Assembly: GCF_009755225.1 (NCBI RefSeq)
Contig: NZ_WQKZ01000001.1
Coordinates: forward strand, 186,001-250,000
Length of the DNA stretch: 64,000 bases
Reading direction: 5' to 3'
Origin: Hymenobacter ginkgonis
GTDB lineage: Bacteria > Bacteroidota > Bacteroidia > Cytophagales > Hymenobacteraceae
Part shown: positions 17,063 through 25,914 of the stretch, piece after piece
Layout of the letters: each line of letters starts with the position of its first letter
Position numbering within the stretch: position 1 is the first letter of the stretch
Translations under genes and position numbers: made by a program
The notes under the pieces: generated by a model
What the model saw: only the letters and a program-made list of their open reading frames with translations
Database searches by the model: none
What the model was told of the DNA's origin: nothing

Positions 17063-19093
17063 TTACAAGCTCAGCGGAATTACCCGCTCGTTGCCGACCT
17101 GGTCGGTGAGGCGCAGCTCGGCGGGGCCGCGCAGGGCCGGGCCTAGGGTATCGCCGGCCACCGTGAAGAGCGTATTGTTCTTATACTCATAGCGTAGCAA
17201 CCGGAAGCGCCCGCCAATGAGCAGCCGGTACGAAGCCAGCCCCGACATATCGTCGCCCACCCGAAACAGCAACTGCCCACCCTGGCGGCCCAGCAGCCGC
17301 GCCTCGGGCGCCTTGGTATCGGTGTAGAGGCGGAACTGCCCAAACTGCTTCACGTTGGCTGAAATCTGGGTGCCCGTCTCGTTCCAGGTGCCGCCCACGT
17401 AGGCCCGGCCGCCCTTGGCCGTCACGCTGTAGATGGCGGTGCGGGGTAGGTCGGCGGGGGGGGTAGTGGGCTTCAGGGTGAGGCGCAACGGCAGGTAGAG
17501 CGGCACCAGTGGCGTGCCAATCGTCCAAGTTTCGGGGGCGGCGGCCGTGGCCGCGTGGTAGGCCGTGCCTAAGTAAAGGGGCGAAAACAACGTTTGCGGC
17601 CCAAAAATCAGGTTGAGGTGCGCCGTGGTGTAGCTCGTTTCCTGGCCGGTTGGTATCATCACTTGGCGGTCAAACGCCTTCTCTACCCCCTCAAAAAACA
17701 GCGAGTCGGGCAGGCCCGCGCGCAGGTCGTAGAGGTAAGTAGCTTCGTGCCCAGCCGCGTAGCTAGGCCGGATTTGGAGGGTGCGGTTGCCGCGCCGCAG
17801 CACCAGGTTGCCGCTGTCGGCGGCCGCCACGGTCACTTTTAGCAAGTTGCGGGTAATGTCGTAGCGCAGCTTCGGGATAGCGGGTGCCGCGGCTGCGCCA
17901 GAAAACTCGGCGTATTTGGCAGGCTCGCCGCGCAGCACCAAGTGGGCTGTGCTCTTATTATCGTAGGAGTCAGCCAGCTCAATATCAATGCTATAGACCT
18001 TGCCAGCTTCCACGTTCAGCTTGCCCTGGCCAGCGCCGGCGGGCGTGTAGAAGCCGAGGTCGTTGCCTTCGTCTACCCACAGCTTTTGCAGCATGCGGCC
18101 AGTGGTGTGCTGGTAGAAATAATCGACAAAATTGTTGACCTGCCGCGAGCCGTTCGGAAAAGGCACCGCGTCGATAACGTGCTGGTAGTGCGGCTGGCCA
18201 TTCACGCGCACCGTCACGCGCTGGATGCCGTTCTTATTCCAGGCATTATCAAAGCGGTCGAAGCCTTGCAGCAACAGCCCCACCTGCCCAAAGCAGGCAA
18301 TGGTATCGGGCCAGGTAGTGTGGGCGCCAGCCAGCGGCTGCAACTTCGGCACCAGCAGGGCCCGCTCGAAACGCCCGCGCACCCGCGCGCCGATAGCCAG
18401 CGGCTCTACGGCCAGGGCCTGCAAAATGGGCCCGACATGGTCCTGAATTTCGGGCAGGCCGCCCCATTGCAAGGGGTTTAGTTGGCGCTGCTCAGCGTCG
18501 CGCACTTCCCAGTGCACGTGCGGGCCGGCCGAGCCCCCGGTGTTGCCCGAAAGCGCCACCACCTGGCCGCGCTTCACCGGGAACTGGTTTTTGTCGAAAA
18601 ACAGCTCTAGTTCGTAGGTCTGCTTCTCGTACTGGTGGCGCAGGAGCTCGGCGCCCACTGCGCACTCAAACTTATTGAGGTGGCCGTACACCGTTGTCAG
18701 TCCATTGGGGTGGGTGATATACAGCACGTTGCCGTAGCCAAACGACGACTGCTTGAGCCGCGAGATGTAGCCATCGGCCGAGGCGTACACGGGTTTATTA
18801 ACCCCGCCGCCGGTTTTCACATCGAGGCCGCCGTGGAAGTGGTTGGGCCGCAGCTCGCCCATGCTGGCGGCCAGGTAGCCCGGCTGGCCGGGCGCCACTG
18901 GTATGAGGAAGTAGCCGGTTGCCACGGCCGATGCCGAGGTTCCGGCGGCCGTAGCCGCCGGCCGAATGGGCCCCGTGGGCCGATGCGCCGCCGTGTCATC
19001 TCCCTCGTCTTGGGCACGGGCGGTAGGGGGTAGCAATAGAATAGCACCCAACGCCGGCAACGCGAGCCGGCGCAACAAGTTTATAGTCAGCAA
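17063..19093 (-). CDS. M23 family metallopeptidase (LytM-type), exported
   Basis: 676 residues with an N-terminal signal peptide ending near ARAQDE. The LytM catalytic domain is early: NHFHGGLDV gives His87 and Asp91, and HVHWE gives His192 and His194, so all zinc ligands and the general base region are present. The remaining ~450 residues are beta-rich domains of unknown function, as commonly seen in Bacteroidota M23 proteins. It likely cuts peptidoglycan cross-bridges in the periplasm. The first possible start is TTG at 19093; because that TTG overlaps a TATATTTTG promoter-like string, a TTG at 19078 is an alternative that still leaves the signal peptide. Confidence 0.88.
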   Translation of the reverse strand: MLTINLLRRLALPALGAILLLPPTARAQDEGDDTAAHRPTGPIRPAATAAGTSASAVATGYFLIPVAPGQPGYLAASMGELRPNHFHGGLDVKTGGGVNKPVYASADGYISRLKQSSFGYGNVLYITHPNGLTTVYGHLNKFECAVGAELLRHQYEKQTYELELFFDKNQFPVKRGQVVALSGNTGGSAGPHVHWEVRDAEQRQLNPLQWGGLPEIQDHVGPILQALAVEPLAIGARVRGRFERALLVPKLQPLAGAHTTWPDTIACFGQVGLLLQGFDRFDNAWNKNGIQRVTVRVNGQPHYQHVIDAVPFPNGSRQVNNFVDYFYQHTTGRMLQKLWVDEGNDLGFYTPAGAGQGKLNVEAGKVYSIDIELADSYDNKSTAHLVLRGEPAKYAEFSGAAAAPAIPKLRYDITRNLLKVTVAAADSGNLVLRRGNRTLQIRPSYAAGHEATYLYDLRAGLPDSLFFEGVEKAFDRQVMIPTGQETSYTTAHLNLIFGPQTLFSPLYLGTAYHAATAAAPETWTIGTPLVPLYLPLRLTLKPTTPPADLPRTAIYSVTAKGGRAYVGGTWNETGTQISANVKQFGQFRLYTDTKAPEARLLGRQGGQLLFRVGDDMSGLASYRLLIGGRFRLLRYEYKNNTLFTVAGDTLGPALRGPAELRLTDQVGNERVIPLSL

Positions 19094-19158
19094 AATATAT
19101 AGCTTGGATAACGGAAGAGAAGAAGGATAAAGCAGTGGCTAGCGCTAACTGTATGTGC

Positions 19159-19264
19159 AGCCCTACCCCCTACTCCTGCCCTGCGGGCGAGGGGAGCCGG
19201 ACGTTCTCTAATGTAACGTCGCCGTAGCTCCCCTTTCCCCAGGGCAGGGGTAGGGGGTAGGGCT
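19159..19264. repeat. G-rich inverted repeat (family B)
   Basis: Arms 19159-19197 and 19226-19264 pair imperfectly over 39 nt; the outer ends read AGCCCTACCCCCTA and TAGGGGGTAGGGCT. The inner loop is itself closed by GGACGTT and AACGTC, the core word of family A. It lies between the FAH stop and the M23 start, both on the minus strand. Confidence 0.7.
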
Positions 19265-19273
19265 ACGCCAGTA

Positions 19274-19888
19274 TTACCGCACGGGCACTTCCAATATTTT
19301 CTCGCCTTCTAAGTAGCCAACTAGCTCGTCGCCCGGCTTTACTGGGCCCACGCCGGCGGGCGTGCCCGTAAAAATGAGGTCGCCCTGCTTGAGGGTGATG
19401 TACTGCGACACGAAGGCGATAATTTTGGCAAACGGGTGCAGCATCAGCCCCGAATTGCCTTGCTGGCGCACTTCGCCGTTTACTTCGAGCTGGAAGTTGA
19501 TGTTGGCAAAATCGGGGAAGTCGGCCACTGGCTTAAAGGTGGGCGACACGGGCGCCGAGCCGTCGAAGGCTTTGGCCAGCTCCCAAGGCAAGCCTTTTTT
19601 CTTGAGTTCGCTTTGCAGGTCGCGGGCCGTGAAATCGATGCCCAGGCCAATGGCGTCGAAGTAGGTGTGCGCAAATTTTTCCTCGATGTGGCGGCCGTTT
19701 TTGCTCACGCGCAGCACCAACTCTAGCTCGTGGTGAACGTCTTGCGAGAAGGCGGGCACAAAAAACGGCTGGCCGCGCTGCACCAGCGCCGTTTCGGGCT
19801 TAAGGAAAATGACGGGGGCGGCGGGCGTTTCGTTTTGCAGCTCAGCAATATGGTCGGCGTAATTACGGCCGATGCAAATAATTTTCAT
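19274..19888 (-). CDS. Fumarylacetoacetate hydrolase family protein
   Basis: 204 residues from ATG 19888; the frame is open to 20302 but MKIICIGRNYADH is the standard N-terminus. Family motifs include ILKPETAL-like FLKPETALVQ, HHELELVL (metal-binding Glu pair), GIDFTARDLQ, the KAFDGSAPVSP segment and GDLIFTGTPAGVGP. FAH-fold enzymes act on C-C bonds of beta-diketo acids or act as oxaloacetate decarboxylases/isomerases; the short single-domain form fits the YcgM/FAHD1-type branch. Substrate is not settled. Divergent from the M48 gene. Confidence 0.9.
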   Translation of the reverse strand: MKIICIGRNYADHIAELQNETPAAPVIFLKPETALVQRGQPFFVPAFSQDVHHELELVLRVSKNGRHIEEKFAHTYFDAIGLGIDFTARDLQSELKKKGLPWELAKAFDGSAPVSPTFKPVADFPDFANINFQLEVNGEVRQQGNSGLMLHPFAKIIAFVSQYITLKQGDLIFTGTPAGVGPVKPGDELVGYLEGEKILEVPVR

Positions 19889-20093
19889 GAACAGAGGGAC
19901 TAAAGGCAGGGGGAGTACGCTGGTTTTGGGGTGGGGGCTGCGCCCGGCCTGGGGCGTTCTCCAAAGCACAAAGTAAACATTTCCCCCGCCCGGTTGCGTA
20001 TAGGCTCGGCTGCCCGGCTTTAAAACTGGCCTTATATGTGCTGTTTTAAGCCGGGTTCGCCTCGCTCTTCTTTCAGCAAAACCTTCCTTTCCC

Positions 20094-20900
20094 ATGCTTA
20101 AAAAAATTGTACTTGCCAGTTGCCTGCTACTCGCCGCTGGCTGCACCACGGTGCCCATCACGGGCCGCCGCCAGCTGAGCCTAGTGGGCGATAGCGAGAT
20201 GAACGCCCTAGCCGTTACCCAGTACAAGGAAACGCTGGGCACGGCCAAGCTCTCGACCAATGCCACCGAAGTAGCCATGGTGCGGCGCGTAGGCCAGCGC
20301 ATTCAGGCGGCCGTGGAGCAGTATTTTCGGCAGCAAGGGCAGTCGAGCCAGCTCGAAGGCTACCAGTGGGAGTTTAACCTCATCGACGACCCCAAAACGG
20401 TGAATGCTTGGTGCATGCCCGGCGGCAAAGTGGCCGTGTACACCGGCATCCTACCCCTCACCCGCGACGAAACCGGCCTGGCCGTGGTAATGGGCCACGA
20501 GATTGCCCACGCCGTAGCCAAGCACGGTGCCGAGCGCATGAGCGACCAGATGCTGGCGCAACTCGGCACCACGGCCGTATCGACGGCGCTGACCAAGAAC
20601 CCGGCGGCCACTAACAGCATTTTTGCTAGTGCCGTGGGCACGGGTACGCAGCTAGGTGCCCAGGGCTTGCTGCTCAAGTTCAGCCGCAACCAGGAGAGCG
20701 AAGCCGACCACCTGGGGCTCATCTTCATGGCGATGGCCGGCTACAACCCAGCGCAGGCAATTCCGTTCTGGCAGCGCATGGCCGCGCAGAGCCAAAACAC
20801 TACCCCCGAATTTTTGTCGAGCCACCCCGCCGATGCTACCCGCGTGGCCGATTTGCAGCGCTTGCTACCCGAAGCCCAGAAGTACTACAAGCCGCGCTAG
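20094..20900 (+). CDS. M48 family metallopeptidase, lipoprotein
   Basis: 268 residues. Lipobox LAAGC with Cys17 indicates lipid attachment, probably in the periplasm. The zinc motif HEIAH is at 135-139 and the third ligand is in ESEADHLG near 203, as in BepA/LoiP-type M48B peptidases. The early phrase PITGRRQLSLV is typical of the group. BepA relatives do quality control of outer-membrane barrel proteins, which is a reasonable but unproven role here. It carries two copies of the abundant CTACCCC word. Confidence 0.93.
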   Translation: MLKKIVLASCLLLAAGCTTVPITGRRQLSLVGDSEMNALAVTQYKETLGTAKLSTNATEVAMVRRVGQRIQAAVEQYFRQQGQSSQLEGYQWEFNLIDDPKTVNAWCMPGGKVAVYTGILPLTRDETGLAVVMGHEIAHAVAKHGAERMSDQMLAQLGTTAVSTALTKNPAATNSIFASAVGTGTQLGAQGLLLKFSRNQESEADHLGLIFMAMAGYNPAQAIPFWQRMAAQSQNTTPEFLSSHPADATRVADLQRLLPEAQKYYKPR

Positions 20901-21039
20901 CGCGGGAAGTAGGAGTTAGAAGTTATAAATTATGAATTAAATATGATTATTCATGTGCTTGACTGGGTGCGTGTTACATTTATCGTTTTGCAATCTGAGC
21001 GCCGCTAATTTATACTTTATACGCCCTACTTCTACCGCA

Positions 21040-21624
21040 ATGCGTACCCTTTCCCGCTTATTTGGACTGCTGCTGCTGGGCTTGCTCACGGGGTTGTTAA
21101 TGTTCTCAACATCTTCGTGCGAAACTACCCGGCGCCGCGAGCAGGCCGACCCCACGCGCTCAGGCCAGAGCATCAGCAACGCCGACGCGGCCCTGAGCGG
21201 CGCGGCCAGCAGCCGGCAAATCATGCAGCTGACCGAGGCGGGGGTAGTCGATTATAAAACGCCGCAGTCGGTGCTGGCCTCGGCGCTCATCCGGCAGTTT
21301 CACGATGGCACAGTCATCGACCGCGTGCTAGTGCGCAAAGCCCCCGGCGACCCCAAAGACAAGCCCGCCTACTTCCTGATAGGTATGGGCCTGAACAATG
21401 GGAAGTTTCGGGCCATGGCGCTGCCCCTGCGCGGCACCGACGACGGCACGTTTTACCTCACGCCCAACGCCGACCGCTACGTGCTCAGCAGCACGGGCTG
21501 CCCCACCTGCTACTTCGACTTTGAGGATGGCCAAATCGTGGGCACTACCTGCGACGATACCGTGGGGGGTAGCAGCTGCACGCTCCAAGTCTTAACCGCT
21601 AACGAAGTATTTGTGCGCCGATGA
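21040..21624 (+). CDS. Hypothetical lipoprotein
   Basis: 194 residues from ATG 21040; an in-frame ATG at 20953 is possible but would precede the hydrophobic leader by 29 residues. The N-terminus ends MFSTSSC, a lipobox. The body is soluble and the C-terminal part has several cysteines (GCPTCYF, TTCDD, GSSC) that could form disulfides. I do not recognise the family. The stop overlaps the ATG of a tiny ORF (ATGA). Confidence 0.7.
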   Translation: MRTLSRLFGLLLLGLLTGLLMFSTSSCETTRRREQADPTRSGQSISNADAALSGAASSRQIMQLTEAGVVDYKTPQSVLASALIRQFHDGTVIDRVLVRKAPGDPKDKPAYFLIGMGLNNGKFRAMALPLRGTDDGTFYLTPNADRYVLSSTGCPTCYFDFEDGQIVGTTCDDTVGGSSCTLQVLTANEVFVRR

Positions 21625-21734
21625 ACACTGCCAGCAAATGGGCCTTGCGCCTCGCCCTTACGGCCCTAGCCGTACTGCTTGCCAACGACAGCGGCCGCCG
21701 CACCCGACCCCTACCCACCGCGCCTAAGCCGTAG
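21621..21734 (+). CDS. Possible 37-residue small protein
   Basis: Starts in an ATGA overlap with the lipoprotein gene and encodes one short hydrophobic stretch (LRLALTALAVLLA) followed by a basic, proline-rich tail. The overlap suggests translational coupling, but there is no other support, and the last 11 bp overlap the 3' end of nagA on the other strand. Confidence 0.3.
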   Translation: MNTASKWALRLALTALAVLLANDSGRRTRPLPTAPKP

Positions 21735-22884
21735 GTACCGCGCTATAGGCGTGAGGTGCCGCGCTATAGGCGTGAAATTCGCCGCTTATAATAGTGGCGT
21801 GGGCCTGGTAGTCGTCGTCAAACAAGCACATATCGGCGCGGTAGCCGGGCGCAATGCGGCCGATTTCGTTGGCCAAGCCAATCACTCGCGCGGGGTACAG
21901 CGAAGCCATGCGCAAGGCTTCGGGTAGGGGTAGGCCCACGTGCTGCACGCAGTTGCGCACGGCGGTGAGCATGGTGAGCGCCGAGCCGGCCAGCGTGCCG
22001 TTTTCATCCACAAAATAGTCGCCCTGCTGGTGAAAACGGTAGGCGCCGTACGTGCTATTTTCCACGGCATCGGTGATGAGAAACAGGCGCTCGCCCAGTA
22101 TTTTTTGGCTGATGCGCAGGGCTGCGTAAGCGCAGTGCACGCCATCGGCGATGATGCTTGCCTGGACCTGGGCCGCGTCGTACACGGCCCCCACCAAACC
22201 CGGTGCCCGGCTTTCAAACCCCGACATGGCATTGAACAAGTGCGTAGTCGTGCTAACGCCCTGCTCAAAAGCTGCCGAAGCCTCCTCGTACGTGGCCGCC
22301 GAATGCCCCGCCGACAGCACTACCCCCGCCGCCCGCAGCCGGGCCACCACGGGTGGGCTCACGCGCTCGGGGGCCAGCGTCATCAAGCGGAGAGCGCCGG
22401 CGGCAGCGGTCAGCAGCTCGTCAATAGCTTGGGGGGTAGGGGTTTGGATAAACTCGGCCTGGTGGGCACCTTTCTTAAGCGGGTTGATGTAGGGCCCTTC
22501 GAGGTGCAGGCCTAGCAGGCCGGGCATGGTGGGCAGCGCGGCCTGCACGGTGGCCAGTGCCTGCGCCATCAGGGCGGGCGGACTGGTGGGCAGGCAGGGC
22601 ATAAAGCTGGTGGTGCCGTGCCGCAGCGTGTGCGCCCGCAGCCGCGCCAACACTGCCGGCGTGGGCTCTACGGAGAATAGCACGCCGCCCCCGCCATAAA
22701 TCTGCAAGTCCACGAAGCCCGGGCACAGGTGCAGGCCACGGCCATCGCGGCGGGGCACCTCGGCGGGTAGCTCGCCACTGGCGGGCAGCACTGCTTCAAT
22801 GCGCTCGCCGTTAATAAGCACCGCGTGGTCGGGCAAAACTTCGGTGCCAGTGTACACGGTGCAGGGCATAAGTAGGTAGCGCAT
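21724..22884 (-). CDS. nagA: N-acetylglucosamine-6-phosphate deacetylase
   Basis: 386 residues, amidohydrolase fold. Landmarks in order: GFVDLQIYGGGG, HLEGPYINPLKKGAH (metal-binding Glu), GHSAATYEEA, THLFNAM, IADGVHC and LITDAVE with the catalytic Asp. It removes acetate from GlcNAc-6-P in the cytoplasm, feeding glucosamine-6-P to the deaminase-like protein encoded upstream on the same strand. A family-A palindrome separates the two genes. The last 16 residues contain HAYSAAP then HAYSAVP, produced by a 21-bp tandem duplication at the 3' end; this tail lies beyond the conserved domain. Confidence 0.95.
   Translation of the reverse strand: MRYLLMPCTVYTGTEVLPDHAVLINGERIEAVLPASGELPAEVPRRDGRGLHLCPGFVDLQIYGGGGVLFSVEPTPAVLARLRAHTLRHGTTSFMPCLPTSPPALMAQALATVQAALPTMPGLLGLHLEGPYINPLKKGAHQAEFIQTPTPQAIDELLTAAAGALRLMTLAPERVSPPVVARLRAAGVVLSAGHSAATYEEASAAFEQGVSTTTHLFNAMSGFESRAPGLVGAVYDAAQVQASIIADGVHCAYAALRISQKILGERLFLITDAVENSTYGAYRFHQQGDYFVDENGTLAGSALTMLTAVRNCVQHVGLPLPEALRMASLYPARVIGLANEIGRIAPGYRADMCLFDDDYQAHATIISGEFHAYSAAPHAYSAVPTA
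21738..21775. repeat. 21-bp tandem direct repeat at the end of nagA
   Basis: CCGCGCTATAGGCGTGA occurs at 21738-21754 and 21759-21775. The period of 21 bp keeps frame and adds seven residues to NagA. Confidence 0.85.
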
Positions 22885-22939
22885 AAAGGGAGGGGTAGGG
22901 CTGGTAAGGAATTGGGAGGAATAGTGCTGAAAAGAACCT

Positions 22940-23034
22940 CCTGCTCATCTGGTGTCCGCTTGCCGAAGCACCGCGCTCGCCTCGTTAGATGAAGCGAGCG
23001 CGGTGCTTCGGCAAGCGGACACCAGATGAGCAGG
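22940..23034. terminator. Family-A palindrome with perfect 41-bp arms
   Basis: Arms 22940-22980 and 22994-23034 are exact complements with a 13-nt loop. The outer ends keep CCTGCTCA, and flanking AAAAGAAC / CCTCTTTT extends the pairing. It lies between nagB-like stop and nagA start, inside a likely amino-sugar operon. Confidence 0.85.
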
Positions 23035-23091
23035 ACCGCCTCTTTTATAACGTTCTTTTTGTTAAGAGGAGAACAGGCCCTTTTAATCAGT

Positions 23092-25011
23092 CTAAAAATG
23101 CCAGCGCACAAACGCCTCAATGGCCTCGTACTCGGGCAAGCCCAGCTGGTCGTAGAGCTTGGCGGTGGTGCGGTTGCGCTCCTCGGCGCGCTGCCAAAAT
23201 TCGCGTTGGTCGGCCCCCGGAAACAGCGGGCGGTCTTTCTGGCTTTGGTGCTTGAAAATGGCGCGGCGCTTGCGAATCAGCTCCTGCGGCGAAAGCGGCA
23301 CGGCCATCTCAATCTGGTCCACGTCCCACTCTTGCCAGGCACCGCGGTAGAGCCACACCCAGCAGTCGGGCAGCCACTCGCTGCCCGCCGCTTGCAGGCG
23401 GTGTATCGCTTCAAAAATGGCCGCTAGGCACACGCGGTGCGTGCCGTGCGGGTCCGAGAGGTCGCCGGCTGCGTAAAGTTGCTGCGGCCGAATCTGATTC
23501 AGCAGATTGATGGTGAGCTGGATATCTTCCTCGCCCAGTGGCTTCTTGCGCACCCGGCCAGTTTCGTAAAACGGCAAGTCCTGAAAGTGCGCGCGCTGGT
23601 CGGGGTCGAGGCCGGCGTAGCGCAAGGCAGCTTTGGCTTCGCCGCGCCGAATGAGGCCCTTGAGCTGCTGCACCTCGGCCGAATCGACCTGGCCGGGCGC
23701 TTTGGTATGCAAAAAGTCGGATACGCGGTGGTAGAACTGCTCGCCCGCCGGGTCGTTTTGCTGAAATAGCTGGTCGTATTCCGCCGCAAAATCCGCGAAG
23801 CGAATGGCCTCGTCGTCAAACACGGCAATGTTGCCCGAGGTCTGGTAGGCCACGTGCACCTCGTGGCCCTGGTCCACGAGACGCAGCAGCGTGCCGCCCA
23901 TCGAAATCACGTCGTCGTCGGGGTGCGGCGAGAAGATGAGCACTCGCTTATGAGGGGGTAGGGCGCGTTCAGGGCGATAGGTGTCGTCGGCGTCGGGCTT
24001 GCCGCCCGGCCAGCCCGTAATGGTGTGTTGCAGCTCGTTAAACACCTTGATATTAATGCTATACGCCGGGCCCGATTCGGCCAGCAAATCCGAGAGGCCG
24101 TGCTCGTTGTATTCCTCATCGGTGAGCTTGAGGATGGGTTTGGCGAGTTGGTGGGCCAGCCACGTCACGGCTTTGCGCACGGTGGCGGGCCGCTGCCAAT
24201 TGCTGGCGATGCCGGCCAGCCAGGGCGTTTTCACGCGGGTGAGCTCGGCGCTGGCGGCCTCGTCGAGCACCACGCGCACGTGGGGGTGGCGCTGCAAGTA
24301 GGTGGCGGGCACCGAGTCGGTGGGCTCGCCCTCGGTCATGCGCTTCACCACGGCGGCTTTGCCCTCGCCCCAAGCTAGCAGCACAATTTCGTGGGCCTCC
24401 AAAATTGTGCCTACCCCCATCGTGAGTGCGCGGCGCGGCACGTGCTCTTCGCCGTAAAAATCGGAGGCCGCATCGGTGCGCGTGATGTGGTCGAGGGTGA
24501 TGAGGCGGGTGCGCGACGCCGGCCCCGAACCCGGCTCGTTGAAGCCGATGTGGCCGGTGCGCCCGATGCCCAGAAGCTGCAAATCGATGCCGCCGGCTTC
24601 GCGAATCTGCTCCTCGTAGCGGCGGCAAAACTCGGCCACTTGCTCGGGTGGCACCGTGCCATCGGGGATGTGCACGTTCTCGGGCCGAATGTCGATGTGG
24701 TCGAACAAATACTCGTGCATGAAGCGCACATAGCTCTGCAACGAGCTGGGCGTCATGGGATAATACTCGTCGAGATTGAAGCTGATGACGTTGGCAAAGC
24801 TCAGGCCTTCTTCGCGGTGCAGCCGCACCAGCTCCTCGTAGAGGCGGGTGGGGGTAGAGCCGGTGGCTAGGCCCAGCACGGCGGGCCGCCCCTGCGCCGC
24901 CCGCTCCCGAATGAGACGGGCCACCTCGCGGGCTACCGCCACGGAGGCCTGTTCCGAGTCGGGGTAGATGGTGGTCGGAATGCGTTCGGCGCGGGCTTCG
25001 AGCAGGTTCAT
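23092..25011 (-). CDS. nagB: NagB-like glucosamine-6-phosphate deaminase fused to a PIG-L/LmbE deacetylase domain
   Basis: 639 residues from ATG 25011 (MNLLEARAERI); an upstream in-frame start at 25044 is less likely. Residues about 20-285 are the NagB fold: GLATGSTPTRLY, SFNLDEYYPM and the active-site loop GIGRTGHIGFNEPGS. In E. coli NagB the loop reads N-D-G-H; here the Asp position is Thr152, while His154 and Glu159 remain. Residues about 355-500 are a PIG-L domain with SPHPDDD (His363, Asp365, Asp366 as zinc/catalytic residues). This fusion is common in Bacteroidota. The expected reaction is GlcN-6-P to fructose-6-P and ammonia, but the missing Asp leaves activity open; the PIG-L domain could instead deacetylate an amino sugar. 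Confidence 0.9.
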   Translation of the reverse strand: MNLLEARAERIPTTIYPDSEQASVAVAREVARLIRERAAQGRPAVLGLATGSTPTRLYEELVRLHREEGLSFANVISFNLDEYYPMTPSSLQSYVRFMHEYLFDHIDIRPENVHIPDGTVPPEQVAEFCRRYEEQIREAGGIDLQLLGIGRTGHIGFNEPGSGPASRTRLITLDHITRTDAASDFYGEEHVPRRALTMGVGTILEAHEIVLLAWGEGKAAVVKRMTEGEPTDSVPATYLQRHPHVRVVLDEAASAELTRVKTPWLAGIASNWQRPATVRKAVTWLAHQLAKPILKLTDEEYNEHGLSDLLAESGPAYSINIKVFNELQHTITGWPGGKPDADDTYRPERALPPHKRVLIFSPHPDDDVISMGGTLLRLVDQGHEVHVAYQTSGNIAVFDDEAIRFADFAAEYDQLFQQNDPAGEQFYHRVSDFLHTKAPGQVDSAEVQQLKGLIRRGEAKAALRYAGLDPDQRAHFQDLPFYETGRVRKKPLGEEDIQLTINLLNQIRPQQLYAAGDLSDPHGTHRVCLAAIFEAIHRLQAAGSEWLPDCWVWLYRGAWQEWDVDQIEMAVPLSPQELIRKRRAIFKHQSQKDRPLFPGADQREFWQRAEERNRTTAKLYDQLGLPEYEAIEAFVRWHF

Positions 25012-25132
25012 AGCAAAAACGGTAAGGGAGACATGCCGGGGCAAAACCCCGCTCTCGGCGCCGCTTACTGCGCTGGTTAGCTGAGGTTTGCTGCCAAAAC
25101 TACGTAAAGCAAATGCTCAAGCAAAACCAGCC

Positions 25133-25828
25133 CTACCCCACCTCGGTGGGCCAAGCCGGCGCCGTGGGCTGCCCGCGCCGCCCCAGCGCCCAGCAGTAGC
25201 AGCTGTGCAGCACGAGGGTCAGCCCGAAATTGATATTCCAGATGTTCCGGTTGAATTGCAGCGAATAGTGCTTGAGCATGTAGTTGCTGAACAGCGCAAT
25301 TTGCAGGTAGCCCACAAAATAGAGCGCCAGCCCCACCGACACCCAGAACATGGGCTCGCGCTCGAGGTGCCGCACGAGCAGTTCGCGCAGCAGCTTGCGA
25401 AAATAAAGGCTTACCATTCCCAAAATAAGCAAGCTCTGAATGACCTGCTGCCCAGGCCGGAACCACGACGTGAGGTCGGCGGCCAGCAGGCTATCGAGCA
25501 CGGTGTAGGCCGTGAAGCCGCCCACCAGCCACGGCAGGGCCCGGTTGAAAGCGGCCGATTGCAAGGTGCTGCGGTACACCAGCGCCAGCAGCGCCAGCTC
25601 GCCCACCGTGTAAAAAGGCATGATAAACAGGTTGTTGTGGTGCAAAAACCCCAGCGCACTACCCAGCAGCTCCAGCGGCAGCTCAAACCAAGCCAGCCAG
25701 GCGAGGTAGCGCAGGTTTTGCGGCAGGCGGCGATACTGCACCGCGCCAATAACTGCCCCTCCCACCACCGTGAGCATCAAGAGCACGAAGTCAATAACCT
25801 GCTTAAGCGTAGGCGGCGGAATAGTCAT
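25133..25828 (-). CDS. Hypothetical multi-pass membrane protein
   Basis: 231 residues from ATG 25828 (MTIPPPTLKQ), a better start than the in-frame codon at 25870. About seven hydrophobic segments span the whole length, with short polar loops such as QYRRLPQNLRY and REPMF. No enzymatic motif is visible. Similar 7-TM proteins of unknown function are frequent in this lineage. It lies upstream of nagB-like on the same strand with a 121-bp gap. Confidence 0.75.
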   Translation of the reverse strand: MTIPPPTLKQVIDFVLLMLTVVGGAVIGAVQYRRLPQNLRYLAWLAWFELPLELLGSALGFLHHNNLFIMPFYTVGELALLALVYRSTLQSAAFNRALPWLVGGFTAYTVLDSLLAADLTSWFRPGQQVIQSLLILGMVSLYFRKLLRELLVRHLEREPMFWVSVGLALYFVGYLQIALFSNYMLKHYSLQFNRNIWNINFGLTLVLHSCYCWALGRRGQPTAPAWPTEVG

Positions 25829-25914
25829 GAAGGTGAGGATAAAACGTGCCTGATACCCCGCGGGCCTCACCGCGAAGCCTCAGGCACGAAAAAAGCAGCT
25901 AATTAGCCCAAACG

